Positions 23,263 to 34,639 of a stretch of DNA of 64,000 nt are shown here, in pieces. The position numbers were made by a program, and so were the translations under genes. Position 1 is the stretch's first letter. The number at the start of each line of letters is the position of its first letter. The stretch covers positions 868,001 to 932,000 of the forward strand of contig MBPM02000014.1 in NCBI GenBank assembly GCA_001695595.3, written 5' to 3'. The DNA comes from Plasmopara viticola. Taxonomy: Eukaryota; Oomycota; Peronosporomycetes; Peronosporales; Peronosporaceae. Under the pieces are notes generated by a model. It saw nothing but the letters and a program-made list of their open reading frames with translations. It searched no databases and was not told where the DNA came from.

Positions 23263-26200
23263 TTTTTTGGGGTACGCTAGAGATTGATAGCAACACGGGC
23301 ATATGATACAAAATACGGCAATTGGCCCTGGGAAACACGTAGTAGGGCTCTTTACGCATACGACATTTATTGGCCTTTCGTTAACAATGGTGTTGGATCA
23401 GAGTCCGCTCTTTTCTGCTGCATATTGGTAAATTTGTCTCGCCGGTTAATTAATGCCTACACCTTAGCAACCACTGTAAATAATCAGACGGAAAAGATCG
23501 AACTTGTATATGAAGACACACTGCACGACATAAACATTGAGGTGTCAAAGTCGTGGCCCAATTAGCTTTATGTGGCCGAGGTTGGACTATAGATGCAGCT
23601 TACGCATCTAGCAATTTTGTAATCTTTAATGTAAGTAAGATGAGGCCCTTTGTCGCTTCGTCATTTTCAAAAGCTCAAAGACTTCAGCGAAAAGCAAGGA
23701 GAGGTTTAAAAAATCGGTCCCTACTGTGATATTAACTTTCTTATGCGAATAGCTTCCAAATCTACGAAGTTTTGGACGAACATAATCAGCCGGCTAAAAA
23801 GGCAATTGGTTCCGCTTCATGCAAACAAAATGCCAAATAAGGAAAGGGTTCATATTGATTTTATTAACGGGGATAAATCATCGCTATATACTAAAATTCT
23901 ACCGCTGAAAAGTATAAGTTTTGTATTTTCGCGCAATATGGATCTCGCTTCAAACGGCTGTTTACGGTTCTGAAAAAATGGGTCAGCGTATATTATGAGA
24001 CAACATCAACACACTCATTGAAGCGGTTTACCATGTAGAAAGGCTAAGTTCCCAAAAGCTGAGCCTCGTGTAAATCATGAGTGCCCCAGTATCTCTCCGA
24101 AACATTATTTCCGCATTAGAACTTACTAGTACGGCAAGTATAGGTGCACCCATGTATTGGGTATAACGTTGAGAGACCACATCCTAATCAGGCCGTGTAT
24201 TCTCAGCGGCCGGCTAAAGCTGAAGCTCACTGAGAAGCGACGGAACTTCTCAATGACCTCGCTTCAAGGCAGTGGTTGTTCCGACTTTGAGGATGATAGT
24301 TACATAGACAAGCACTTTTTTTCTTCAAGGGCCCCAGGTAAGCAGTAGTCGTTCGACCGCGCATTAAATGGCTTCATCCCCGTGCTGAAGAGAAAGGTTT
24401 TTCTTAACAAGGCCTTTTGCATGGTCTATAAGTCTGACGTTACGTTTAAGTGTATGTCCGAGCGATGAGATTGGTTTGATGACGTCACAATCAGAAGCGC
24501 ACACAGCGCTTCTCATTATTTTATCGCCCAAAGGTGTTTATAGCTGATAAGGTAAAAGAATAGGTTTGCGCTCCTTGCCACAGCAAAGTGGAAAGCTCCT
24601 TCAAGCTTTAAATTACAAGCGCGGACTTCAAAGACACATCCTTAGTGGTAGGTGCAAAGGCACATGAGAAGGTCGAAGCAGCCTTCTTTGATGTCGGCTT
24701 GGTCATCATGCTACAACATGGTCGACTAGCAACTCAATTTGCTGCCGTTTGATTATTGTAATGGCTAAGCCTACTTGACCGTTGAAGTCAAAGAGTGATG
24801 AATACACTGATCCCTGAATGAACTAGATTTCGAGGGGAAATTGTAACGGGTCATTGCGTGTAAGTCAAAATATGCACTAATTTTAAGCGTAGAATTTTAG
24901 CAGGAGAGGCATTATTACCATTATTTTCCACTATACGTCAGTTTGCAAACCAATACATTATTGTCATTGCGTCAAAAGAATCACCCGCCATATATTCATT
25001 TTGGCAATGAAGGCTTTGAAAGAAAATCTTTTTTACCGCACCGGGGAATACGTGCCTTCCGTACCCTATATCTTTAGTGCCTCCGGCTTTTGTATATATA
25101 TAAGAGTAAATACTCGCCTGACTTCACGTTTACTAGGGCCTCGAAGAAACCTCAAACCAACGGTAATACTGTCATAACATCCAAACCACGTGGAGGAGTA
25201 CACCAAACCTTGCTGGTCGTGCAACTGACCTCATTCAAAGAATCAGAACCGTCCATTTATTTCGGTGCTAAACCTTGACTTGAGACGCTTTACACCAAGG
25301 TTAAGAACAAAAAGGAAAGAGCCTCGCTAACTTTCTCTCGCGGACTCAGTGGTAGAAGTCACCAATATAAGCTTATGTATCACATACCGCCAGGTTGACG
25401 CAGGTCGCCGTCCTGTTAGGGGTCTACTCACAAAGGGCTGGGAGAAAAAGAGAAGAAACTTTTCAGTATTTAAAGCAATGGGGCCAATTGGTGGCCCCCT
25501 TGGATAGACCCAGCCGTATGGATCATGGTGCTGATCATCTCGCCACGAGGAATATGAGAGGTCACTCCTCACGTGGCATTCAACTATCTTTCTTTGCTTC
25601 AGCGCAATTTTCCGAAGATTATGGCGTGCTTAAAGCACCGCATTGGATTCCACTATGAAAATCTACTCGGTGTCGCAAGATGCCTAGAGACAAGACCCGA
25701 CCCCTAGAGTAATGTCACAAATACAGTTAAGCCAGAAGACTCATTTTTGGATCGGACAACCTTTAAAATGCTATAGCTCAAAAGCTTAGAGCCTTAAATG
25801 AAAGCCTTAAGTCGAAGTACGCCTTGAATTCGCAATTGAGGTCATCCTATCCGGTCGACTTTGGACCCTCCAGCCGCCGTATGACCAGCATACTCATCAG
25901 GGCTGAGCGCGGAGGCAATGCTACTAGGAGGTGCTGGGACATCTTAGAGCTCACACGAGGCTTGACTTTTCAAAAATGAAATTCCTTTTGAGACAGCCCG
26001 CACAAAATGTTGGGTGCATCGACATCGTCTTGTGCCGTAGCGCTGACCCGTCGGTCGAGGATCGAAAGAGATCTTTTAAGAGGATGTTTTATTTCCCTCG
26101 AAAGAAAAATACTCATTTAGTAGTATCTAGCTACATCTCATCATCTTTAATAAACGCATTTAGATTTCTTCTTCCTTGCTCGTCCAAACGTTTCCATTGT

Positions 26201-26276
26201 TTGTATCAGGCGGAGACTATCCTGTCCTGTTTATTACGGCTGGAATTTTTCTTAAGTAAAATAGTTAAGACGTGAA

Positions 26277-26416
26277 AGGAACGTACTTTTGAGCCTCCCT
26301 TTTGCCAATCTCGGAATCCTACGTGCTTTTAAGAGCTCGACGAGGTAGGAACGCACTTTTGAGACTCCCTTTCGCAAGTCTTGGAAGCCTACGTGCTTCT
26401 AAGAGCTTGAGTGCAC
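26277..26416 (+). repeat. 70-bp tandem duplication
   Basis: Two adjacent copies, about 26277-26346 and 26347-26416, share AGGAACG, ACTTTTGAG, CTCCCTTT, CCTACGTGCTT and TAAGAGCT in order with a 70-bp period. They differ at perhaps 15% of positions. No coding role is visible. Confidence 0.8.
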
Positions 26417-29400
26417 GGCCCGTGAATGTGTAGATTGTTTTCTTAAGCGCAAGCTTAACCGTAAAAAGCTTATAGATTAACAATTGTGACACCTTGGCGC
26501 ACATATTGCGCCGTTAATTAATAACCACATGCTAATTTTTTTCGCCTGACTGTCAATTTGTGAATGATCTAGTGCAGACATCAGCAAGTGGATCGGATCA
26601 ACGTTTGCCTAAGGGTAGCGGTAAACCGCGGGTCCCCTATCGAAAGGAATGTGTCTGAAAGTCCATGATTTTAACACTACATTCGGTTGCAGTCTTGCTA
26701 AAACCTTTGTTGTTACATTGACCAAAACAGCTGCCTAACGCGTATGCGACTTACGAAATTGCTACCCCGTGCTGCCTGTTATTCCCGAACAATTCCGAGG
26801 CATATAAACTATCAAGAGTCCGCCGGTTCTGGCAGAACCTGTGAAGAAGCTAATGCCTAAAGCGCGGGGTTGGCTCTTTTGTAGGTCTCGGTCTCACAGG
26901 TCCTCAAATACTTAATAGCTCCTCTTTTACATGGTGTCATATGCCATCAGAAGTAATTTGCACTTTAGGTTTCTGTCGCATTCGAGATGAATTCATCGAA
27001 GCCTTTCTTGAGTGGATGCCCATTCACAGCGATGCGAATGCGACCGCAGTAGACTTGATTGCGACATTGAAGCCCCCTGATTTGGCATTCACTTCGTATG
27101 ACTGACGAACTCGCTCATCAGTTAAGCTTTCGGTCTTTTTGTCTGCTTTGTGCGATATCGTATTTAAAGTACAATTTGTTTACCAACTGCCATGAAGTAA
27201 ATGCGTAATTGTATATACGGCACTAATTTTGTTATTCTTCAGGACAAACGGAGTATAGACATTGCCATCCTTAGTGATGCGTGGTATGAACAAATACAAA
27301 GAGCTTGAAGCTGGAATGATGTTTCCGAAGTTTGCTATAGCATAGTTGGTAGCAAGTGACTCCTTTTAATTTCACGCAGCAGCCCTAAGCTGCCTTGACT
27401 GAAATGAGATGCCTCGCTTATGTCCGTCCCCATCGAGTTGCACGAATGCCATATTAGAAGCGCTGCGAACGACACTGAACAGCTTTGCTTTGTTCGACAA
27501 AGTCAGGAGTATAACCTGCCGATTATCTTCCCTAAACATAGGCTCCTCGAACAACAATTAGTGTCCTTCTTCAACAGGTCAGGCAAATACTTTGCAAGAC
27601 CCGCATAGCCAACATGTACGTATTTGCTTGGCCGGCTGTTTTTTTTTCAAAGTTAGCTTTCTGTAAGTTATCTTTTCCCGCATCTTATTCTTTTCAATCG
27701 GTGACAATGTCGTATAACAAGCTCTTTTGAAGTTATCCATTGTAGCATTACTGTAGGAGGCCCAGTCGTCAGCTAAAACACAAAAAGCGAGATTATGGTG
27801 CTTCATGACCTTGGAGCATCCGACCACAATGAGATACATATGTTGGACGATGCATTATACGCCCTTTGGCTAGGTATTGGCCGTGGCTGATCCATTGTGT
27901 GCATGTTCAATTTGGTTGTGTGTATCTTAACAATATTTGTAGACCTTATGAAGCCGAAGTCTTGGTTGGCTATAAGAGTCTATGTTGTCGATTGTTGTAG
28001 CCGAGAGTTAACTCTCTTCATTTCGACAGCGTCAAAAGTGCTCGCCACAGCCGCTGATTAAGCCTTTTTGCTTAATTAGTCACTAGAACCCACGACACTA
28101 GTGTTGCCTATCGCATTCTTTTGCTAGTCGAGCACAAATATCATAGTAGCAAACTGCCAAAACGCAAAAAAAAGACAAGCTTGGAAATCATCCGACCGCA
28201 GCATACGAGAAGGCCACCGGTTGGCATACCTTGCACGTGCGCACATATTTGCTGAGCCACGCATGCAATTTATATAAGTGCTTACTAAGCCATATGTCTT
28301 TCTCCGACCGACATTTTTGCCAGGGAAGTATTTTAAGCCTCAATTAAACTACAATATTACGTATCCTAATTGCGAGGAACTATTGCACATGGTGGGTGTT
28401 ATAATCAATGATGAAATAGAACAGCTCGGCTTTCATCGAAATTCGATGTAGCTCTATGCCCAACCACACCGACAATTTATTGTTCAAGTCTTAAAACTTA
28501 TTGCTTAAAGTCTTTGTTTAAGCTGCACCCAAGTTATCTTGCCCCGAAATACACACAAGAGGACACGAGGCGTAGATGTGTCATTAAATAGCTCAAATTT
28601 TTGCGACGCGATAATGCATTGGCAAAATAGTTTTTTTTGGACTGTAATCCAGCTGATGTGCGGTCTATATATTTCAAATGGCGTATAGCGCACTTAGGAA
28701 CTCTAAATTTGACGAGAGTTCACTTGGTTGCAAGAACCTCCCCGTCATGAACAAACGATTTCCTATAAGCAGCCATAAGCTGCTCAGGTCAAGCGATCAC
28801 TTGACCTTGCCTCTCAGCATCTGCTTGTAGCAGTGTGCTACTGATGACAAAGTTTGACATATGTTAAACGACACTGATCGGTTGCACCGTGATCTGGCAA
28901 GGCTAGGAATGGCGACTGTGATTTTTGTCTTTGTCAAAGTCTTTTGATGTTGAGTTTATATAACCTCCTCTGTTTTTTTTTTTAAAAGGTGGAATTATTC
29001 TTTGCCACCTTTGCAAAGTTTGCAATAATTTGTAGAAAGAGTTCGCCAGACCTTACCCTCTTCTTATGTACTAAAGGCTCAAGGAAATCGGCCAAATTTA
29101 CGCCTTGAGGTCACTTCGAAGGCAATACTTCATGATAACACTATTTGAAAAGTGAGTATCGAGTATTAAAGATACGCTTATCTGCATAGGCGCAAAGCTT
29201 ATTATATTATATGTACTCGAGCACGGGCCGCGAATGGTCTACCATTCCATGCTTTGCACAACTATAGACAAAAAGGTAGCCGAGTATTACGCGTTGTAGG
29301 ATCTATACAATTGCTTGACCAGAAATTCAACCCCACATGCGACTTCAAGAGCTCTAGGGGCACTTCTACTTGGCGTGCTGATTAGGGCCGACACCAATCT

Positions 29401-30479
29401 TAAAATGAAGTGCTGATAGCACCGGCCAGTGCACAGTTCATCGTACATCCCATCAGCTTTTGTCAACACATCCAGAGATCGGCGTCATAACCTGCACTAT
29501 GCCCCGCTTAGTATATGGAAATTTGACGCAAAGCGCCGGCGTAGAATGGGGAAATTATTTTTTCCTTAACATAACCCTATCATGCTTGCACGAACGAATG
29601 CGTCAATGGCGTCAAACTATCGTTAGCTAATACAACTTTCCTATCATGCAGTGTTTGATTCCAGTAACTATGCTATTTGCAATACGCAAACATCTATCGG
29701 GTGGTATCGCCAAAAAATGGTCTCGTGAGACCACGTCTCATCCGAAGGAAATACAAATTTGGTATGTTTATCCAGATCAAAAAAATAAATCTGAGAGACA
29801 TTATGACTTCTTACAGTCTTCCAAGACCGTTTTGTACAATAATTAAGATCATTCGATCTTTTTTTTGGTCGCTCAACCATTATCTCGGTTATGCTATCGG
29901 CTTTACAAAGCTTTGAATCTCTGCCATTACCACCTCTCCAGCTCAAGCAGAGCATTTTCTGACAAGTACAGATCCAGACTTATCTTCTCACCGATCAGAC
30001 GATTTATTTAAGGGCATGCCGCCCAGCGTTATCATTGCTTACCGACATATTAACATAGACCCTCTCTATCCAAGACGAGCAATTTAAAATTGTTTGACGA
30101 GTTCCATGTGTCATTATCCCTTTTAATTACGAGGTCGGCAGTCCGGACGAGACTAGCTGTGGCTTATTCGTGTCAGCACAATTGACCTTTGAGGAATAAA
30201 TATTTACATGACGTTCATAAAAAAATGCTTGTCAATCTTCCGCTCGGCAATACATGGGCCATTTAAAAGGGCAGAACTTTAGACAATTCAACTTCTTTGA
30301 TTGACAAAGTCAATTAGCCGTACAATACCCGCTGTCCATCACAACCGTTTCTCAGTTGGCTTTGTACCCCATCACGTGTAGTGACAGGACCGCATTCGAT
30401 GCCGTGACTTACAGCCAGCCAGAGAAAAGTATTACGAGAATTTGCTATTTTGGGACTAACAATATTCAAGTAATCCCAT

Positions 30480-31320
30480 TTAAAGCAAGATCCATTGTTT
30501 TGACTAGGGCCCATGATTTATGGCTTACGCGGGGAGGCGAAAAATGACCTTCGCCTTTCCCAAAAACTTTGAAGTGCCGCTATCAAAAACCTTGCCCTCA
30601 GAGTTGAGATTTTTGACAACCAGTAAGGGCTCGGCGCAATGCAAGGAAAATGTAAGGGTTTGTGTGCTCAGTACAAACCAATGTATATTATCTTCTGAAT
30701 AATGGACCGCAACGAATTGGAGGAACCAGCAGCGGCAGAGTACAGGCCGTACACGCAAGTGAATGAGGCACAATACACATAATCGAGTATTGGTAAACTC
30801 AAGCGAGTCATAAACATTCGCGCGTCGACAAGATAATGCAAATACCATTACTAATTACACTGATGCGCAAGTCTGGCTCGACTAGCTAATACAAAAATTC
30901 AAAAACTTTTACTGTGAAAGATTATCCTAGCTTTTAAACTTGGTATTCATTGCCCTTGATATGGATTAGTATGGCTTGATTCTGAGTATGCCTATTCCTT
31001 GGCAGGAAAGCACAGGTCCCTTCACTGAAGCTACCTTAGAAGGGTGCTTGAAAAGCTGAGAGAGCAAGTACAATTTTGGCAATATCGAAGGTAGCACGAT
31101 ATCCTCGAAGGTGCAGACGTAGCGGCATTTTCTAATGTTTCCCTGTGCCGAGATTAAGATAGAACTAGAAGATACACCAAAAATAGAAATGTCACTAATG
31201 CTACTAAAATTTACACTCACGGAGTGGAAAGTAGCTCGGAGGAGAAATGCTCACGAGAACAATCAAGAAGACTCTTCTAATGAAATTTCTACATGTCTTT
31301 ATGTATCAAAAAAGTCTTAA
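30480..31320 (+). pseudogene. Possible arrestin-like domain remnant (weak)
   Basis: The plus-strand frame 30520-30702 reads MTFAFPKNFEVPLSKTLPSE followed by GSAQCKENVRVCVL. This resembles the arrestin N-domain pattern in which a beta-strand F-x-F segment is followed by LP..LP.S and then a 'G-x-(V/A)-x-Y-x-V-x-V' strand. The frame 31135-31320 (EIKIELEDTPKIEMSLMLLKFTL) has the look of an arrestin C-domain strand pair. The two are about 430 bp apart with stops between them. The resemblance is by eye only and the fold is low in fixed residues, so this is a hint. No start codon or promoter is visible. Confidence 0.25.
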
Positions 31321-31329
31321 AAATGGGGC

Positions 31330-32269
31330 GAGGTATGCACCTAATGTGTGATTAAGATTAAAAGAACCTCACCGGCCATCGCTCAGTCGATGCATTTTTA
31401 AAAATCTAAGTTAGTGCAAGGCATTGTACACAAAGCATTAAGCCCTAAAAAGCCTCTTCCTCAGAATATCTAATCCGAGAAAATACGACAGAATTGTATA
31501 AGCTGTAAAAAGACCTATTCTGTCTAAATATTTCCAAACAATGTCGAAGAGGAGCCGAGTGATAATTTTCTTGCGTCTACAAATACGTAAGTTGGAATTA
31601 CCCTAATGCAGGTGATGGCACAGTGGTGCCAAACAACGCCGTCGATATCAGCTCTCGGAAGTCATTAATCTGTTATCTCCAGAGTAACTTTTATCCGTTA
31701 TATTAATATCTGTTGATGGTAAGTATATGTATACGCAAACCTTTTAAACCCTTCGACATACGTGACCTCTTTTGCTTTGATATAGAAGTAATGTGAGAAA
31801 CGCTCTTAGAGCTACACCCTAAAATATCAGGAAACAGTGTTGACAATCAATTTCGAGTGAAGATCAATTCGGGCTATCTGATCAATCTGCAATACGATTG
31901 GAACGCTTTATTGGTCGTAATCACATGCAGTACAGTCAGAATTCACTAGTTTAAAGGTGGCCCTGAGACAGATATAAATGATGCTGCAACAGCGCTCTCA
32001 GCTACCGCTCGGTAACAAATTCACACAGTGACCTTGGTAGCAGCATATAACATTTAAATGACTCAAGTGGATAGAATTAAGAGAATTGTGCGAACATATG
32101 CCGGAGACAGATCGTCGTATGATTTTATGAATCACTGGGTATCACTATGCGAATCATGTTTTATATATAATTAATCGAATTCTATCATTCAAATAATGTA
32201 ATATCAATGCACATAAGAAAATAAAATTAGAAAATCTCCCCTAACACCAGGTTTTTAAATATAACCATG
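31330..32269. other. AT-rich intergenic DNA
   Basis: I see no gene, RNA or repeat in this stretch before SINE copy 3. Confidence 0.4.
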
Positions 32270-32623
32270 CCATTAGTATATTGTAATGTAATGTATTACG
32301 TTATCGCGTTGCCAAGTTATGCACGTGCTAGGCTCAGTCTGGCTAGTCCACGGCATAGAGCGGTGTCCGCATACGTCGGGTCTCGTTCGGCGGGCAGTGC
32401 AGCCAGCACCGAGGTCGTGAGGGTCTTTTATTATTTCGTTTAGCTCTGACTTGGTAAGAGCCCAGGTGGCGCCCGGTGCTGGAGACCGTCGCGTCGAGGG
32501 TGAGACTCGTTAGAGACCTGCAGATGCCCGAGAGCACCTGCCCGAAGCGCGCGAGCATTTAGCCCCCGCGCTCGGAAGGAGGGCGTCGCCCCAACCTTTT
32601 CCAAGCTCCATTAGTATATTGTA
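32270..32623 (-). mobile_element. SINE copy 3, full length, with perfect 16-bp target-site duplication
   Basis: The element occupies 32286-32607 (322 bp) on the minus strand. It is flanked by identical 16-bp CCATTAGTATATTGTA at 32270-32285 and 32608-32623. It begins AGCTTGGAAAAGGTTGGGG and ends in a pentanucleotide tail (plus-strand ATGTA-type repeats, a variant of the ATTGT tail of copy 1). The long perfect duplication and full length make it probably the youngest copy here. It defines the family's full extent. Confidence 0.95.
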
Positions 32624-32629
32624 CAAAGA

Positions 32630-34630
32630 AATTCCAGTTAAAAATTAAGTTCTGAAAAGACTTCAAGTATTGGAATGAGTTGTCGATGCCTTAAAACAAC
32701 CAATCGGCTCGAATGCCAAAGCGATCGAATCGGATCGTGTCACGTGAGGACCATTTAGCAAGATGCCCTAGCCATCTTCCACGGACACCACATTGTTAAA
32801 CGTCATCCCGCCAGTGGTTTTCACTGCGAGCTACACCCACAACGATTTATACTGTTGGAAAAGCCTGATTTGTAAGTACAATGACAAGAAAAATCACAAT
32901 CGATCGTCGTCTTTTTAAGTAATAAGGCTGCAGAAAGCTCCATAACGCTGGCAAAAGCAAGATAAAAAGGTTTTGTAGCTCCATTTACAAACAATAAAGC
33001 GGTGGCAACCACCACCCTATGCTACTAGAAAATGCCAAGAAGCTGACAGCTTAGGATGCTTAGGCTATTAAAGTCTGAATAATCGAGGCTCTTCGAAGTT
33101 CAACATCTATGCATTCAAGATAAGCAACGCACACCGCAAATAAAAAAATACCAATCAAAATTCACGTAGTTTTTACAGACTGTCATACTGCTGCTGCTGT
33201 AGCAAGCCTAAGAAACCCCGATGTTTTTGCCAGAACCGATATCGTCTGCTTCTTGTCTAATGCGGGATGCAAGGCTTTGACGTTAAGAAATCACACATCC
33301 AGTAACTAAAGTAAAATTCAAAAAATGAATTTATGACGTACGCTTGGACTCAGCTGCCAAAACATTCATTTTGTTTCACCTTCGCTCGCATGATTGGGTG
33401 CGAATGCTGATTACAAACATGTTTTGTTATTTAAAAAAATATATATGTGGCGAATGGACATAAGAAGATACAAACATCTATAGTTGGATACTTGATGTAT
33501 TCGATATCTGGTTGGCAAAATGGCTGGAAAATATGCAATGTTTGGTAAGAAATTTACGTTTCCGGTGTAATTTGATTAGAGTTCGGCCAAAAGCGACTTA
33601 TTTATAAGAGGTTCACATTTTATCAAAGGACGGTAATTGCCCACCGTGAAGTCGTGTACGAAAAAAGCCGAAATGACAGCGACACATTTATTGACCGGGT
33701 AGGATAGACAGTCGCCACCCGTTTGCATAACCATTGTGTTGTGAAGGTGCAAGATTCTTATGGTGTTGAAAAGCCCAGGTGCTAGAATTGACAAGCGTCA
33801 TTGACTGGACAATGATCTTTCAGCACAACTTTCTTGGAGTTGCGGCTGGCTGAAGATCGCTTAAAAAGGCAGCAAGCTTTTGTCACTGTAGACCCCCGAA
33901 GATACGTCAAATGGTAAGCTTTGGTCATACAAGACCACCACAAACGACAATACAAGGTGGACCATAAAGCCATTGATTGGCCAAACTTAACATGGAGCTA
34001 AAGCTAGATTGAAGTGATCGAAGGATCAACTCGATCGAATCGCCAGACTGCAAAGGTGAGGAACGACCAAATAAAGGCCCCGATCAAATTAGTACATGAT
34101 GAGATTTAAGCAGGGTTGTCGTGTGTTCTGATTGATTTAAGTAATCCATGACTAGCTTTTGAAGAGGTGAATATGAAAGACACTCGTATTAGCGCTTCAA
34201 AAGAGAGCACACCGGAGAAAGTCATAAATAACCTTAGTTTCACAATATCCCATTTCTTGTAGGTAATACACTGCCCTCGGCTGCTCAAGGACTTTATTGT
34301 AGTATCAATGCGCGAAAATTTAGACGAAAAAATACAGTAAGATCGATAACAGCTCAGCAGCGTTGTGAAAATTGGTCAGACTTCTTATCCGTCAGCAATA
34401 TTTACTTAGATGTGTGCATCTCCTTGAGAAACATCGAATGCTGCGATCATGTAAAAGCTAATATTCGACTTCGGATTGAATCGGCTTTTTCTTTGTTGAG
34501 GTCTGCTTGAACACCATATCTGATTTCATGTCAAGCAGGAAGTGATTTTTTTTGCAGCATACGCAAATTTTTAATATTGGCATCAAATTTATACTTTATG
34601 ACATTTATCAAACAAATACAAACAATCTCT
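32630..34630. other. Degenerate DNA before repeat R1 copy A
   Basis: No supported gene. About 34490-34610 resembles a part of R1 copy C near 56970-57090 (both have GTTGAGGTCTGCTTG and, further on, ATTGGCATCAAATTTAT). It lies out of order relative to copy A, so the A locus seems rearranged or nested. Confidence 0.4.
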
Positions 34631-34639
34631 CAATGCTTT

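Larger units (their letters stand above)
15485..30080. other. 14.6 kb of degenerate, gene-poor DNA
   Basis: I could not support any gene here. The longest frame is 15816-16166 (+, 116 aa, with a CFHCKDRASC patch), unrecognised. A plus-strand segment near 16470-16520 resembles 18600-18640 (shared GACAGCACAAAGTCA then TTGACAAGA), and 20340-20360 is a weaker match; together they suggest an old dispersed repeat. A fragment of repeat family R1 lies at 23140-23260. A 70-bp tandem dimer lies at 26277-26416. No tRNA, rRNA or core promoter motif was seen. Confidence 0.4.
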
